Shown here: positions 15,312 to 23,279 of the stretch, in pieces
How the letters are laid out: every line of letters starts with the position of its first letter
Position numbering within the stretch: position 1 is the first letter of the stretch
Assembly: GCA_024710445.1 (NCBI GenBank)
Contig: JANJUT010000016.1
Span: forward strand, 1-25,319
Reading direction: 5' to 3'
Source of the DNA: Thiobacillus sp.
Lineage (GTDB): Bacteria > Pseudomonadota > Gammaproteobacteria > Burkholderiales > Thiobacillaceae
Length of the DNA stretch: 25,319 nucleotides
Translations under genes and position numbers: made by a program
Notes under the pieces: model-generated
The model's database searches: none
Seen by the model: only the letters and a program-made list of their open reading frames with translations
Told to the model about the DNA's origin: nothing

Positions 15312-16180
15312 AACGCGCCAAGCCTGCCGCCCCCACCAAATCCAGCTTTGTCGATCCGCTGGCAGACGTATTGCGTCCTGGTCAGTCCATCGAGTTGCTG
15401 AAGGAACTGCATATCCTGACGCGCGATGGCAAGCTCAACCAGGACAGCCGCCGCAAGCTCAAGCAGGTATTTCATTTATGCCAGTTCATCGAGCCGCTGC
15501 TGGATGAAGTACTGAGCCAGCAAGACACCCTGATGCTGGCCGACCACGGCGCCGGCAAGTCGTATCTGGGATTCATCCTGTATGACCTGTTTCTGAAAGA
15601 CCGCCCCGGCGCCCATATCCATGGCATCGAAACCCGCGACGAACTGGTCAATAAATCACGCGAACTGGCAACCCGGCTCGGCTTTACACGCATGTCGTTT
15701 CTGAACGAAACCGTGGCCGAGTCGATCACCGCCAGCACCCTGCCCCCGCGCATCGATATCGTCACCGCGCTGCACGCCTGCAACACCGCAACCGATGATG
15801 CCATCCAGTTCGCCCTCGCCAAGCAGGCGCGCCATATCGTGCTGGTGCCCTGCTGCCAGGCCGAGGTTGCGGCCGTGCTGCGCAAACACAAGAACGAGTC
15901 CTTCGGCAAAACCCCGCTGTCTGAAATCTGGCGCCACCCGATCCACACCCGCGAATTCGGCAGCCATCTCACCAACGTGCTGCGCTGCCTGCAACTGGAG
16001 TCACACGGCTATCAGGTTACCGTTACCGAACTGGTCGGCTGGGAGCACTCGATGAAAAACGAGCTCATCATCGCCACCCGGACGGCCTCGCCGCGCAAGA
16101 ATGCACGCACTCGCCTGCAGCAGATTTTGCTGGAACTCAATCTGCAGGAACTCGAAGCGCGTTTTCTCGGCCCGCAATAA
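15308..16180 (+). CDS. Class I SAM-dependent methyltransferase, Methyltransf_32-like
   Basis: A 290-residue soluble protein. A SAM-binding motif I-like LADHGAGKSYLGFILYDLF lies at about residues 77-95, followed by HIHGIETRDELVNKSRELATRLGF, then DIVTALHACNTATDDAIQFAL and HIVLVPCCQAEVA. This matches the pattern of the Methyltransf_32/GSTCD-type family, whose members are mostly uncharacterised and in part thought to act on RNA or protein. The substrate cannot be predicted. The C-terminal region ends in a helix (ARTRLQQILLELNLQELEARFLG). It is translationally coupled to the MscS-tail ORF, and its TAA stop starts the left arm of a long hairpin. Confidence 0.85.
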   Translation: MKRAKPAAPTKSSFVDPLADVLRPGQSIELLKELHILTRDGKLNQDSRRKLKQVFHLCQFIEPLLDEVLSQQDTLMLADHGAGKSYLGFILYDLFLKDRPGAHIHGIETRDELVNKSRELATRLGFTRMSFLNETVAESITASTLPPRIDIVTALHACNTATDDAIQFALAKQARHIVLVPCCQAEVAAVLRKHKNESFGKTPLSEIWRHPIHTREFGSHLTNVLRCLQLESHGYQVTVTELVGWEHSMKNELIIATRTASPRKNARTRLQQILLELNLQELEARFLGPQ

Positions 16181-16227
16181 TCCACAAAAGGCCTATGCTG
16201 ACCTAAGGCATGGTTTTTTGTGGATTA
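16178..16227 (+). promoter_or_regulatory. Long hairpin between the methyltransferase gene and the lipoprotein gene
   Basis: The 12-base arm at 16178-16189 is the exact reverse complement of 16216-16227. The stem continues inward through two G-T pairs, two C-G pairs, a bulge and an ATGC/GCAT pairing, giving about 20 pairs with a nine-base loop. The left arm begins at the methyltransferase stop codon. The right arm ends four bases before the lipoprotein ATG and so covers its ribosome binding region. It could act as terminator or as a translational control structure. Confidence 0.7.
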
Positions 16228-16231
16228 AGCG

Positions 16232-16792
16232 ATGCGAACGTTCGCCCTGACACGCCATTTTGCTGCTGCGGCCTTGCTCGGCACGCTGCTGGGCTGTGCC
16301 ACCCCGCAGTATCAGACCCATGTACGCCTCATTCCGCCCTCTGATGCACCGGGCCGGGACTGCGTGCAGGCATGCGAAGCGCAAAAGAACTTATGCCAGG
16401 CCAACTGCCAGGCCCGTTACCAGGCCTGTGTAAAGGACCTGGAACCGCAACAGGAAGCACGTTATGCCGAAGCGCTAAGACAGTATGAAAATGAGCTGAG
16501 GCGGTACGCCACGGCCTTGCGCCACTACGAGATGCAACTGCGTTTCGAATGGCTGAACAGCTATCCCTTCCACCATCCATACGGATGGTACCCGTGGCCG
16601 GCGCCTTATTTACCGCCCCCGTATCCGGAACCGGTCATGCCGACGCGGGAGGGCGTGCGTGCGCAACTGGAAAAGTCCAGTTGCCAGTCAGACTGTAATT
16701 GCCTGACGGCTTACGACACGTGCTTCATCGGCTGCGGCGGGCAACGCCTGACCGAAACGGTCTGCATCCGGAACTGCCCCGCCGGGAAATGA
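16232..16792 (+). CDS. Cysteine-rich lipoprotein of unknown function
   Basis: A 186-residue protein with a lipoprotein signal (LLGTLLGC, lipidated Cys22). The mature part has a first Cys cluster (Cys44, 48, 55, 59, 66: CX3C-X6-CX3C-X6-C) and a Tyr/Arg/Glu-rich helical stretch (about 70-108). An aromatic and Pro-rich linker (about 111-135, PYGWYPWPAPYLPPPYP) leads to a second Cys cluster (Cys151, 155, 157, 164, 168, 178, 182). The paired CX3C spacing suggests two disulphide-linked helical hairpins in the periplasm or outer membrane. I do not recognise the family. Its start lies directly behind a long hairpin, and it converges on yaeQ. Confidence 0.8.
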   Translation: MRTFALTRHFAAAALLGTLLGCATPQYQTHVRLIPPSDAPGRDCVQACEAQKNLCQANCQARYQACVKDLEPQQEARYAEALRQYENELRRYATALRHYEMQLRFEWLNSYPFHHPYGWYPWPAPYLPPPYPEPVMPTREGVRAQLEKSSCQSDCNCLTAYDTCFIGCGGQRLTETVCIRNCPAGK

Positions 16793-16850
16793 ATCCGCCG
16801 GCGAAGAACAGGCCGTGGCTGCGACGCCATTCAGGCATCAGCCAGCACGT

Positions 16851-17393
16851 TCACGCTGAAGGCTGGAGGGAAATCAGCTTCACCGGCACATTCGCATTGT
16901 CGGTATTGATCCAGATTTCGCCATCCTGCACCATGAATTGCAGACGCATACTGCGCTCGGCCAATGCCGCCAGTGCCTGGGTCGTTTCAACCGGCAACTG
17001 GAGCACCGTCAGGTTGGTCAGCCGCGTCAATTTATTGGCGATCGATTTCCACCACAGATCACAACTGCTGCTGTAACAGAGCACCACGACCTGATCGGCC
17101 CGGCTGCAGGCACGACGGATCCGTGCCTCATCAGGCTGGCCCAGGTCGATCCATAATTTGATCTCGTCGGTCAGGCTTTTAACCCACACTTCCGGTTCGT
17201 CGACATCGAACAAACCCTTGGTAAAAGCGATGCCATCCTGTGCATTCATTGCATAAGCCAGCACGCGCGCCATCATGCGTTCGTCGGTTTCGGAAGGATG
17301 GCGGGCAATGGTCAGCGCATGATCGGCGTAGTAATGTCGATCCATGTCGGCGATTTGCAAGTCGGCTTTGTAGATGGTGGCTTTGAGCGCCAT
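16851..17393 (-). CDS. yaeQ: YaeQ-family protein
   Basis: A 180-residue protein with the full YaeQ layout. It begins ALKATIYKADLQIADMDRHYYADHALTIARHPSETDERMMARVLAYA, continues through GLFDVDEPEVWVKSLTDEIKLWIDLGQPDE and the VVVLCYSSSCDLWW segment, and ends near MRLQFMVQDGEIWI. YaeQ has a PD-(D/E)XK nuclease-like fold, but its biochemical role is not settled. The ATG at 17393 is preferred over an in-frame start at 17414 because TGGAG (17403-17399) lies five bases upstream and the MALKATIYKA start is the family norm. Confidence 0.94.
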   Translation of the reverse strand: MALKATIYKADLQIADMDRHYYADHALTIARHPSETDERMMARVLAYAMNAQDGIAFTKGLFDVDEPEVWVKSLTDEIKLWIDLGQPDEARIRRACSRADQVVVLCYSSSCDLWWKSIANKLTRLTNLTVLQLPVETTQALAALAERSMRLQFMVQDGEIWINTDNANVPVKLISLQPSA

Positions 17394-17442
17394 GTGAACT
17401 CCATGCATGCCCAAAGGGCTTCAATATCCGAACGGCAACAAT

Positions 17443-17470
17443 AAAAAAACCCCGGCGAACCGGGGTTTTT
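17443..17470 (-). terminator. Rho-independent terminator of the cold-shock gene
   Basis: Read on the minus strand, an A-rich flank, stem CCCCGG/CCGGGG (17450-17455 and 17460-17465) and a run of T residues lie just after the csp stop at 17489. A and T tracts on both sides also allow activity on the plus strand. Confidence 0.85.
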
Positions 17471-17488
17471 CACATCAGGCCGGAAAAA

Positions 17489-17695
17489 TTACGACACGAC
17501 CTGGATGTTGGATGCTTGCTTGCCCTTGGGGCCAGTGGTCACTTCGAAGCTGACCTTCTGGTTTTCCTGCAGGGACTTGAAGCCGCTGGAGTTGATTGCG
17601 GAGAAATGCGCAAACAGGTCTTCACCGCCGTTGTCCGGAGTAATAAAACCAAAACCTTTTGCATCGTTAAACCACTTAACAGTACCCGTTTCCAT
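17489..17695 (-). CDS. Cold-shock domain protein, CspA family
   Basis: A 68-residue single cold-shock domain, the normal size. RNP1 is KGFGFI (about residues 13-18) and RNP2 is LFAHF (about 27-31). The start [18 protein letters not shown] and the loop [11 protein letters not shown] are typical. Such proteins bind single-stranded RNA or DNA and melt mRNA structure. AGGAAA lies five bases before the ATG. About 150 bases of AT-richer leader separate it from the upstream protease gene. That is long enough for a structured cold-responsive leader, but temperature control cannot be shown from sequence alone. Confidence 0.96.
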   Translation of the reverse strand: METGTVKWFNDAKGFGFITPDNGGEDLFAHFSAINSSGFKSLQENQKVSFEVTTGPKGKQASNIQVVS

Positions 17696-17844
17696 CTTGT
17701 TTCCTATCTATCTAAAAAATTGAGCGACATGCTCTATCAATCGAATTTCAAGGAAAAAGGCTTACCAGAGGTACCGCAATTTAAAGCTTGAATCCAACAG
17801 ATAGCGTATAGATAACATAGAAAATTGGGATAGCAAAGCGCTTT

Positions 17845-18381
17845 TTACCCCGTGCGTGCCAATGCACGCAGTATCAAGGTGTCTCCACGCTGGGTAAATT
17901 CCAGATGCTTCAACACGCTCATCCCCAGCAACACCTGATTTCCGCCCATGCCCGGATTAAGGCTGGCGGGAACCTCGCGCACGTTGAATGGCCCGAACGA
18001 CAACGATTTCACCCGTGTAGCGCGCGTTGCAACGGTGCCGTTGGCGGTAATCGATTGCTGATATGCGCCGGCCTCCAGTCCCAGCTTGCCGGCCAGATGT
18101 GCCGGCACCGACACCAGTGTCGCCCCGGTATCCAGCAAAAAAGTAACGGGCTGGCCATTGATCGTGCCGGGGAAAATATAGTGGCCATCCCCGCTGCGCT
18201 TCAATACCAGTTCGGTTCCGGGCGCCATCTGCAACTGGCGGTTCGGATTGTTGCGCGCCTGCAGGCTGTTTTCGAAATAGAGATAAAACATGCCCAGCAC
18301 CAGCAGGCTGGCAACCAGCGCCATACCCCGTCCAAGCGGACGGTGCGGGTTGGGCGATTCGTCAGGATTTTTTGAATTCAC
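17845..18381 (-). CDS. Membrane-anchored retropepsin-like aspartic protease (clan AA, TIGR02281-like)
   Basis: A 178-residue protein with a short basic, Pro-rich cytoplasmic N-terminus, one membrane segment (about 19-37, GMALVASLLVLGMFYLYF) and a periplasmic domain. That domain carries the aspartic protease motif FLLDTGATLVSVP (catalytic Asp84) and the closing region NQVLLGMSVLKHLEF. This is the single-lobed retropepsin-like type that acts as a dimer. Related bacterial proteins are annotated as clan AA aspartic proteases; natural substrates are unknown. It is followed by the csp gene on the same strand. Confidence 0.9.
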   Translation of the reverse strand: MNSKNPDESPNPHRPLGRGMALVASLLVLGMFYLYFENSLQARNNPNRQLQMAPGTELVLKRSGDGHYIFPGTINGQPVTFLLDTGATLVSVPAHLAGKLGLEAGAYQQSITANGTVATRATRVKSLSFGPFNVREVPASLNPGMGGNQVLLGMSVLKHLEFTQRGDTLILRALARTG

Positions 18382-18474
18382 AGCGTGTGTGACCCGTCAG
18401 GCAGTTTTTTGTTCAGCGCTTCAGGCGCATCGGACGAGCAAGCCTAATTCAAATCGCACATCCAGGGAAAGCAC

Positions 18475-18498
18475 GCAGTCCTCCGCACGGAAGACTGC
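18475..18498 (-). terminator. Hairpin after the YbaK-type gene, weak terminator candidate
   Basis: GCAGTC (18475-18480) and GACTGC (18493-18498) are reverse complements, and the inner TCCG/CGGA bases nearly extend the stem. It lies just downstream of the ybaK-type stop. There is no T-run, so simple rho-independent termination is doubtful. Confidence 0.35.
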
Positions 18499-18517
18499 AA
18501 GGTAAGGCAGAACCGTT

Positions 18518-19000
18518 TCAGCCCTGATTCATGCGCGGTTCGCTGAAGCGGCAATGTGGCGCATCGCCAAATATATCGCGCAAGTAACGGGTTTTGATGT
18601 GCAGCAGCCGCTTGTGATCGCCCGCTTCCAGGAAAATATCCGGCTGTGCCATCAAGGCATCATCCCAGATCATTTCAACGCCCCAGGCATTGGGCAAACC
18701 CGGCACCACGCCCGTGTCGCACTCGCTGAACAATTTGCTCACGCTGGCTTCATCGGCGAGGCTGAACGCAATACCCTGGTCCAGCCCCAGCTTGCCGAGC
18801 TGAACCTCCTTGTCGGCGGGGATCATGGCCACCATCTGGCACCCCATGCCTTCAAGCAGGACACCCTTGGCCAGCCGGTCGGGCGTCACCCCGGCCGCGC
18901 GCGCCGTCTCGGCGCTGGTCTGGCTATGCGGATGCGCCACCACCTCAAACGGGATCATGTGCTGGTCGAGAAAGCGTTCCATACGATGCAGTGCATTCAT
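18518..19000 (-). CDS. YbaK/EbsC-type aminoacyl-tRNA deacylase
   Basis: A 160-residue protein of the YbaK/prolyl-tRNA editing fold, which hydrolyses mischarged aminoacyl-tRNAs in trans. Features are the N-terminal VVAHPHSQTSAETARAAGV, the conserved Lys in RLAKGVLLE, MVAMIPADKEVQLGKL, and VVPGLPNAWGVEMIWDD in the substrate pocket region. The ATG at 19000 is chosen because GGAGT lies just upstream and the longer in-frame extension is not conserved-looking. The exact amino-acid specificity cannot be given. The gene follows the Lon-related protease on the same strand. Confidence 0.85.
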   Translation of the reverse strand: MNALHRMERFLDQHMIPFEVVAHPHSQTSAETARAAGVTPDRLAKGVLLEGMGCQMVAMIPADKEVQLGKLGLDQGIAFSLADEASVSKLFSECDTGVVPGLPNAWGVEMIWDDALMAQPDIFLEAGDHKRLLHIKTRYLRDIFGDAPHCRFSEPRMNQG

Positions 19001-19079
19001 GACTGACTCCTTCCAAACAGTTGGACTCGTATCAATATAGTCCACCTGCATCGGTCTGCATGGCCGCATCTTTGCCGTG

Positions 19080-21521
19080 TCAACGACTCCTTGAACGGTC
19101 GCTCGAACGGAAGTGCCGGCGTGGGGCCTTGGGATGTTCCTGCATCTGGCAGGCGCGGCGAAACGCCAGCAACGCGTCCTGCGCATGTCCCAGCACACTG
19201 TCGCGGGGGTAATGCCCCGCCGCATTCAACCCGCCGACCGGCACACCGGTCAGCCACTCGATCCCTTCACTGACATTGTCCACGATATGAATGTGGAAAC
19301 GGCCCTGTGCGACAGCGTCTACCACCTTCAGATCCAGCATCAGATGGCGCCGGTTGCGCGCAGGAATCAACACCCCCTGGTTACCGTCCAGACCGGCCGC
19401 CTCGCACACGCGGAAAAAACCCTCGATCTTTTCGTTGATGCCACCCACCGGCAGCACCTCACCATGCTGGTTGACCGCACCGGTGACCGCGATACCTTGC
19501 CGGATCGGCAGGCCCGACAATGACGACAGCAGGGCATACAACTCGGCGCAGGACGCGGAATCCCCCTCGACGCCGTGATATTGCTGCTCGAAGACGATGG
19601 ACGCATTGAGCGAGAGCGGCGCCAGATGGGCGAACAACCCCGCCAGATAGCCCTGCAGGATGAACACACCCTTGTCGTGGATGGGCCCGGACAGTTCCAC
19701 CTCGCGCTCGATATTGAGCAGCCCCTCCTCGCCCGCATAGGTCCGAGCCGAAAGCCGCACCGGCAGGCCGAAACGGTGATCACCCAGGTCGATCTGGGTG
19801 AGGCCATTGACCTGGCCAACGCGCTCGCCATGCAGGTCGATCAGCACATCGCCTTCGAAAATCGATTCGCGCAGACGCTGCTCGGGGTAGTCATGCCGTG
19901 CGCGATGCGCCTGCAGCGCCGCCTCGATGTCCGCCACCGCGACCAGCCCCGGCCCACGGGCATGGCATACCGCAGCGCTTTCCATCACCAGCGCCTCGGT
20001 GCGGGCGAATATCGCGCTCTCGCGCGACTGATCGTCGGCCTCACGATGTGACTCCTCCAGCAGGCGCGCCACCGCCGCCGCGGAAAAATGCGGCAAGCCA
20101 TACTGGCGGCAGGCATGGGCGACAAAAACAGACGAGGCACGACGGGTATCGGCGCTGGCCGGAAAGCTGTCTGCAAAATCCACCTTGGCACGGAAATGAC
20201 GGGTGAATTCCGGCGCGGCCTCCTGGAGTTCGTAATACTGGTCGCGCGATCCGATCAGCACGATCTTGACCTCGACATCGACCGCCTCCGGTACCAGCGA
20301 CACCGTGGCAATCGGCGTCAGCGACACACCCGGTTCCTCGATCTGCAGCCGGCCGCTGCGCAGAAAGCGCCGCAGCTTTTCCCACATCAGCGGATCGGCC
20401 AGCACGTCGCGCAGATGCAGCATCAGAAAGCCGCCGTGTGCCTGCAGCAGGCTCCCCGCGCGGATGCACGAAAAATCGGTCACCAGCACATCGTTTTCGG
20501 ACTGGTATTCGATGCTGCCGAACAACGCGCGAAACAATGGGTTGTCCTCGACGATCACCGGCGCGCCGGTGAGTCCGCCGTTATCCACCACCAGGTTGAT
20601 CCGGTAACGCTTCAGCATGTTTTGCAGGGCTTCCTGCCGGGATTCGTCTCCCGCGGGGCCATGGAACAGTTCCAGGTTGTCGAGCACGTCCAGGGCAACC
20701 GCATCAAGATAGGCGTTGAGCTTGGATGCGTCCTTGATCTGCTTTTTCAGGCCTGCGCGTATGGTCTGCCATTCACGCTCCAGCAGGGGCTTCACCACGC
20801 GGCGGCGCAATACCGCCAGCGCATCGTTCATGGCGCGCTCCTTTGGCTGGATCTGCTCGAAATAGCGGGTGATCTCGGCACGCAATTCCTGGTCGGCCTG
20901 CTCGATCGCGAGTCGGCGTGCTTTGGGCAGGGCCAGCACCTCATCCTCGGTCAGCGCCTGGCCCTTTTTGCCGGTGAGGGTAAACATCATGCGTCCCTCT
21001 TCGCGGTACATGGAAAAACCGCGCGCTTCGGCAAAGGCAGACAATGCCGCATAAGCTTGGGCTTCCTCGGCCTTGAAGGATTTTTCGATGCGCTCGCTTT
21101 CGGCCTTGTATTCCTGTCCACCCAGGCATTGCGGAATATCGGCCTGCAGCGTTTTCACCGCTTGCGCCAGCAATTGACGCAGCAGGCGCCCTTCGCCTGC
21201 CGGCAGGCGCAACGCCAGCGGCCGCTCCGGCGCATCGAAGTTGTGCAGATAACACAGGTCGGGCGGCACGCGCCGCGCCGCTGCAGCCACCGCCATCGCC
21301 TGCCTGAGCAGCGAGGAACGGCCGCTGCCGACTTCACCCAGCACAAACAGGTTGTAGTTGGGCTGGTCCATACCCAATCCGAATCGTGCAGCGGCTTCGG
21401 CGCGTGACTGGCCAATCCACGGCAGGGGTTCTTCAATCAATTCGGACGTATCGACAAACCCCAGCGAAGCGGGGTCAATGGTCAGGCGAAGATCGGCTGG
21501 CAATAAGGCGGCTATAGGCAT
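19080..21521 (-). CDS. Lon-related ATP-dependent protease (AAA_32 plus Lon proteolytic domain)
   Basis: An 813-residue protein of the LonB-like family found beside, not in place of, classical Lon. The N-terminal part has a P-loop, GEVGSGRSS (residues 62-70), with Arg68 where most Walker A motifs have Lys. A long helical insertion (about 120-300) follows, then the AAA core with GGFLMLHLRDVLADPLMWEKLRRFL and VKIVLIGSRDQYYEL. The C-terminal Lon protease domain carries Ser655 in GDSAS and Lys698 in GGINEKIEG. These are 43 residues apart, as in classical Lon, so the dyad is intact. The last 19 residues are Arg/Ser-rich. Substrates are unknown. It is divergent from the MFS gene. Confidence 0.92.
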   Translation of the reverse strand: MPIAALLPADLRLTIDPASLGFVDTSELIEEPLPWIGQSRAEAAARFGLGMDQPNYNLFVLGEVGSGRSSLLRQAMAVAAAARRVPPDLCYLHNFDAPERPLALRLPAGEGRLLRQLLAQAVKTLQADIPQCLGGQEYKAESERIEKSFKAEEAQAYAALSAFAEARGFSMYREEGRMMFTLTGKKGQALTEDEVLALPKARRLAIEQADQELRAEITRYFEQIQPKERAMNDALAVLRRRVVKPLLEREWQTIRAGLKKQIKDASKLNAYLDAVALDVLDNLELFHGPAGDESRQEALQNMLKRYRINLVVDNGGLTGAPVIVEDNPLFRALFGSIEYQSENDVLVTDFSCIRAGSLLQAHGGFLMLHLRDVLADPLMWEKLRRFLRSGRLQIEEPGVSLTPIATVSLVPEAVDVEVKIVLIGSRDQYYELQEAAPEFTRHFRAKVDFADSFPASADTRRASSVFVAHACRQYGLPHFSAAAVARLLEESHREADDQSRESAIFARTEALVMESAAVCHARGPGLVAVADIEAALQAHRARHDYPEQRLRESIFEGDVLIDLHGERVGQVNGLTQIDLGDHRFGLPVRLSARTYAGEEGLLNIEREVELSGPIHDKGVFILQGYLAGLFAHLAPLSLNASIVFEQQYHGVEGDSASCAELYALLSSLSGLPIRQGIAVTGAVNQHGEVLPVGGINEKIEGFFRVCEAAGLDGNQGVLIPARNRRHLMLDLKVVDAVAQGRFHIHIVDNVSEGIEWLTGVPVGGLNAAGHYPRDSVLGHAQDALLAFRRACQMQEHPKAPRRHFRSSDRSRSR

Positions 21522-21664
21522 GGGCTGGGCCTGGGTTTAAACAAAGATCGCAAGCGGCGACCACACGATCCATTATGAACGCAAGCTCATAACTTATCGA
21601 AACACACCGGGTTGATTATCCCTACAATCCGGAAACCGCCTGTGCCCCCCCAATCAAACGCGAC

Positions 21665-22825
21665 ATGAAACCTGACCAGCGCTCCTTCTTCATCCTCATC
21701 GCCCTCATCGGCGGGCTGGCGATATTCAGCTCCACCCTGTCTAAAACGCCGGTGCTGCCGCTGTTCGCCCACGCGCTCAACGCCAGCCCGGCCGAAATCG
21801 GCTGGATCGTCATGGCGTCCACCCTGCCTGGCGTGCTGATCAGCTATCCCGCCGGCGCGCTGTCCGACCATCTCGGCAAGCAACGCCTGTTGCTGGCGTC
21901 GCTGGTCGTGTTTGCCAGCGCGCCGTTTCTGTATCTGCTCATCGACACCGCCTGGCAATTGATGGCGGTGCGCTTCTCTCACGGCTTCGCCACCGCCATT
22001 TTCGGCACCGTGGCGAGCGCGGCCATTGCCGAACGCTATACGGCCGACCGCGCCGCCAAGCTGTCCACCTATTCCTCGATCACCCTCGTCGGACGTTCGA
22101 TCGCACCGTTTCTCGGCGGTTTCCTGATTTCGCTGGCGAGCTTCAACGCGGTCTACATCGCCTGCGCCATCAGCGGCGTGCTGGCGCTCGGCGCTGGCCT
22201 GCTGCTACGGAACGACGCCCCGGCGCCCACGGTGAAAAAAGAACGGGCGCCCTTCTGGGCCAGCCTCGTCGCCGTGCTGCGCGACCGCGGCATCATGCTG
22301 GTGAGCGGGGTCGAGGCGGCGCAGTACCTGGTGTTCGGCGCCATCGAAGCCTTCCTCGCGCTGTACGCATCCTCGCTCGGCATCCCGGCGTGGCAGATCG
22401 GCGTCATCCTCGGCGTGCAGCTCGTCAGCATCGTGTTCGCCAAGCCGCTCATGGGCCGGGTGTCGGATCGGGTGGGGCGCCGGCAGGTCATCATCCCCGG
22501 CCTGCTGGTCGGCGCAGTCAGTATCGTGCTGCTGCCCTACGCACACAGCTTCATCGGCCTGTCGGTGCTGAGCCTGGCATTCGGCATCGGCTTCGCCACC
22601 GTCACCTCCTCCACCGCCGCACTGGTGGCCGACCTCACCCGCAACGGCCGCTACGGCTCGTCGATGGGTGTGCTGCGCACCGTCATGGACGTCGGCCAGT
22701 CGATTGGCCCCGTGCTCACCGGCTGGATGGTCGGCATGGCCGGCTACGGCAGCGCCTTCACCCTGCTGGCGGGCATCCTGGTATTGGCTGCGCTGCTGCT
22801 TGGGCTCGTCTTTAAAGAAACGTAA
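21665..22825 (+). CDS. Major facilitator superfamily transporter
   Basis: A 386-residue inner-membrane protein with about twelve membrane segments in two homologous halves. Motif A-like loops are GALSDHLGKQRLL between segments 2 and 3, and GRVSDRVGRRQVI in the second half. A longer basic cytoplasmic loop (about 180-195, APTVKKERAPFW) joins the halves. The layout fits drug or metabolite:proton antiporters. The substrate cannot be predicted. It is divergent from the Lon-related protease across 143 bases, and no clear ribosome binding site precedes the ATG. Confidence 0.9.
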   Translation: MKPDQRSFFILIALIGGLAIFSSTLSKTPVLPLFAHALNASPAEIGWIVMASTLPGVLISYPAGALSDHLGKQRLLLASLVVFASAPFLYLLIDTAWQLMAVRFSHGFATAIFGTVASAAIAERYTADRAAKLSTYSSITLVGRSIAPFLGGFLISLASFNAVYIACAISGVLALGAGLLLRNDAPAPTVKKERAPFWASLVAVLRDRGIMLVSGVEAAQYLVFGAIEAFLALYASSLGIPAWQIGVILGVQLVSIVFAKPLMGRVSDRVGRRQVIIPGLLVGAVSIVLLPYAHSFIGLSVLSLAFGIGFATVTSSTAALVADLTRNGRYGSSMGVLRTVMDVGQSIGPVLTGWMVGMAGYGSAFTLLAGILVLAALLLGLVFKET

Positions 22826-22909
22826 ACCAATGGAACGCACCTCACCCAGCCGAATCCAATTCCTGAATCAGATATAGTGAAAGCGTTGCATTGCCCCAAG
22901 GAGCCCGTT

Positions 22910-23221
22910 ATGAACATCCGTTTGCCGATCGTCCTGTTTGCCCTGCTGGCGTTTGCCCAGTCACTCTTCATGCTACCCGCCGCGGCCGAATCCACCGCGC
23001 CAGCCAACGCGCCCGCAGTCGTGCAGCAAGGCACGTCGGCCCCGCAAGCCTGTCCGACCAACCTCAAGGGCGCGAACCTCGCCCAGGTCGCCACAACCGA
23101 ATGCTGCAAGGACCAGAAAGGCATCTGCGGCTGCCGCGCCGGCAAGATCGTGTGCTGCGACAGCAAGCCCAGCACACATCCGGGGTGCACGTGTCATGGG
23201 GATAATGGGTTTATCGAATAA
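22910..23221 (+). CDS. Small secreted cysteine-rich protein
   Basis: This 103-residue protein has a signal peptide (about residues 1-27, LPIVLFALLAFAQSLFMLPAAA) and a Pro/Ala-rich spacer. The compact Cys-rich end has Cys48, Cys65-Cys66, Cys73, Cys75, Cys82-Cys83, Cys93 and Cys95. The spacing CC-X6-CXC-X6-CC-X9-CXCH is almost symmetrical. It could bind a metal or form disulphides in the periplasm. I do not recognise a characterised family. AAGGAG (22898-22903) six bases upstream supports the ATG at 22910 over an earlier in-frame GTG at 22877. It is followed by the promoter of the toxin-antitoxin pair. Confidence 0.8.
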   Translation: MNIRLPIVLFALLAFAQSLFMLPAAAESTAPANAPAVVQQGTSAPQACPTNLKGANLAQVATTECCKDQKGICGCRAGKIVCCDSKPSTHPGCTCHGDNGFIE

Positions 23222-23245
23222 CAGGAAACATCCCGTCCAGAACGG

Positions 23246-23273
23246 TTGACGAACGTAGTCTGCAGGATACAAT
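23246..23273 (+). promoter_or_regulatory. Promoter and operator of the toxin-antitoxin operon
   Basis: TTGACG (23246-23251) and TACAAT (23268-23273) with a 16-base spacer form a near-consensus sigma-70 promoter. Bases 23255-23270 form an imperfect 16-base palindrome (GTA-N2-CTGCAG-N2-TAC) across the spacer and the -10. This is where an autorepressing antitoxin would bind. The expected start point is at about 23280, on the toxin start codon. Confidence 0.6.
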
Positions 23274-23279
23274 CTAGTC

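Noticed and set aside
17853..17868. GCGTGC/GCACGC hairpin at the end of the aspartic protease gene
   Set aside because: It is short, lies within the coding sequence and is not followed by a T-run, so a terminator call is not supported.
20088..21407. 439-codon plus-strand open frame inside the Lon-related protease
   Set aside because: It is an antisense shadow; its Gln/His/Arg-rich translation has no domain, whereas the minus strand has a complete AAA-Lon protein.
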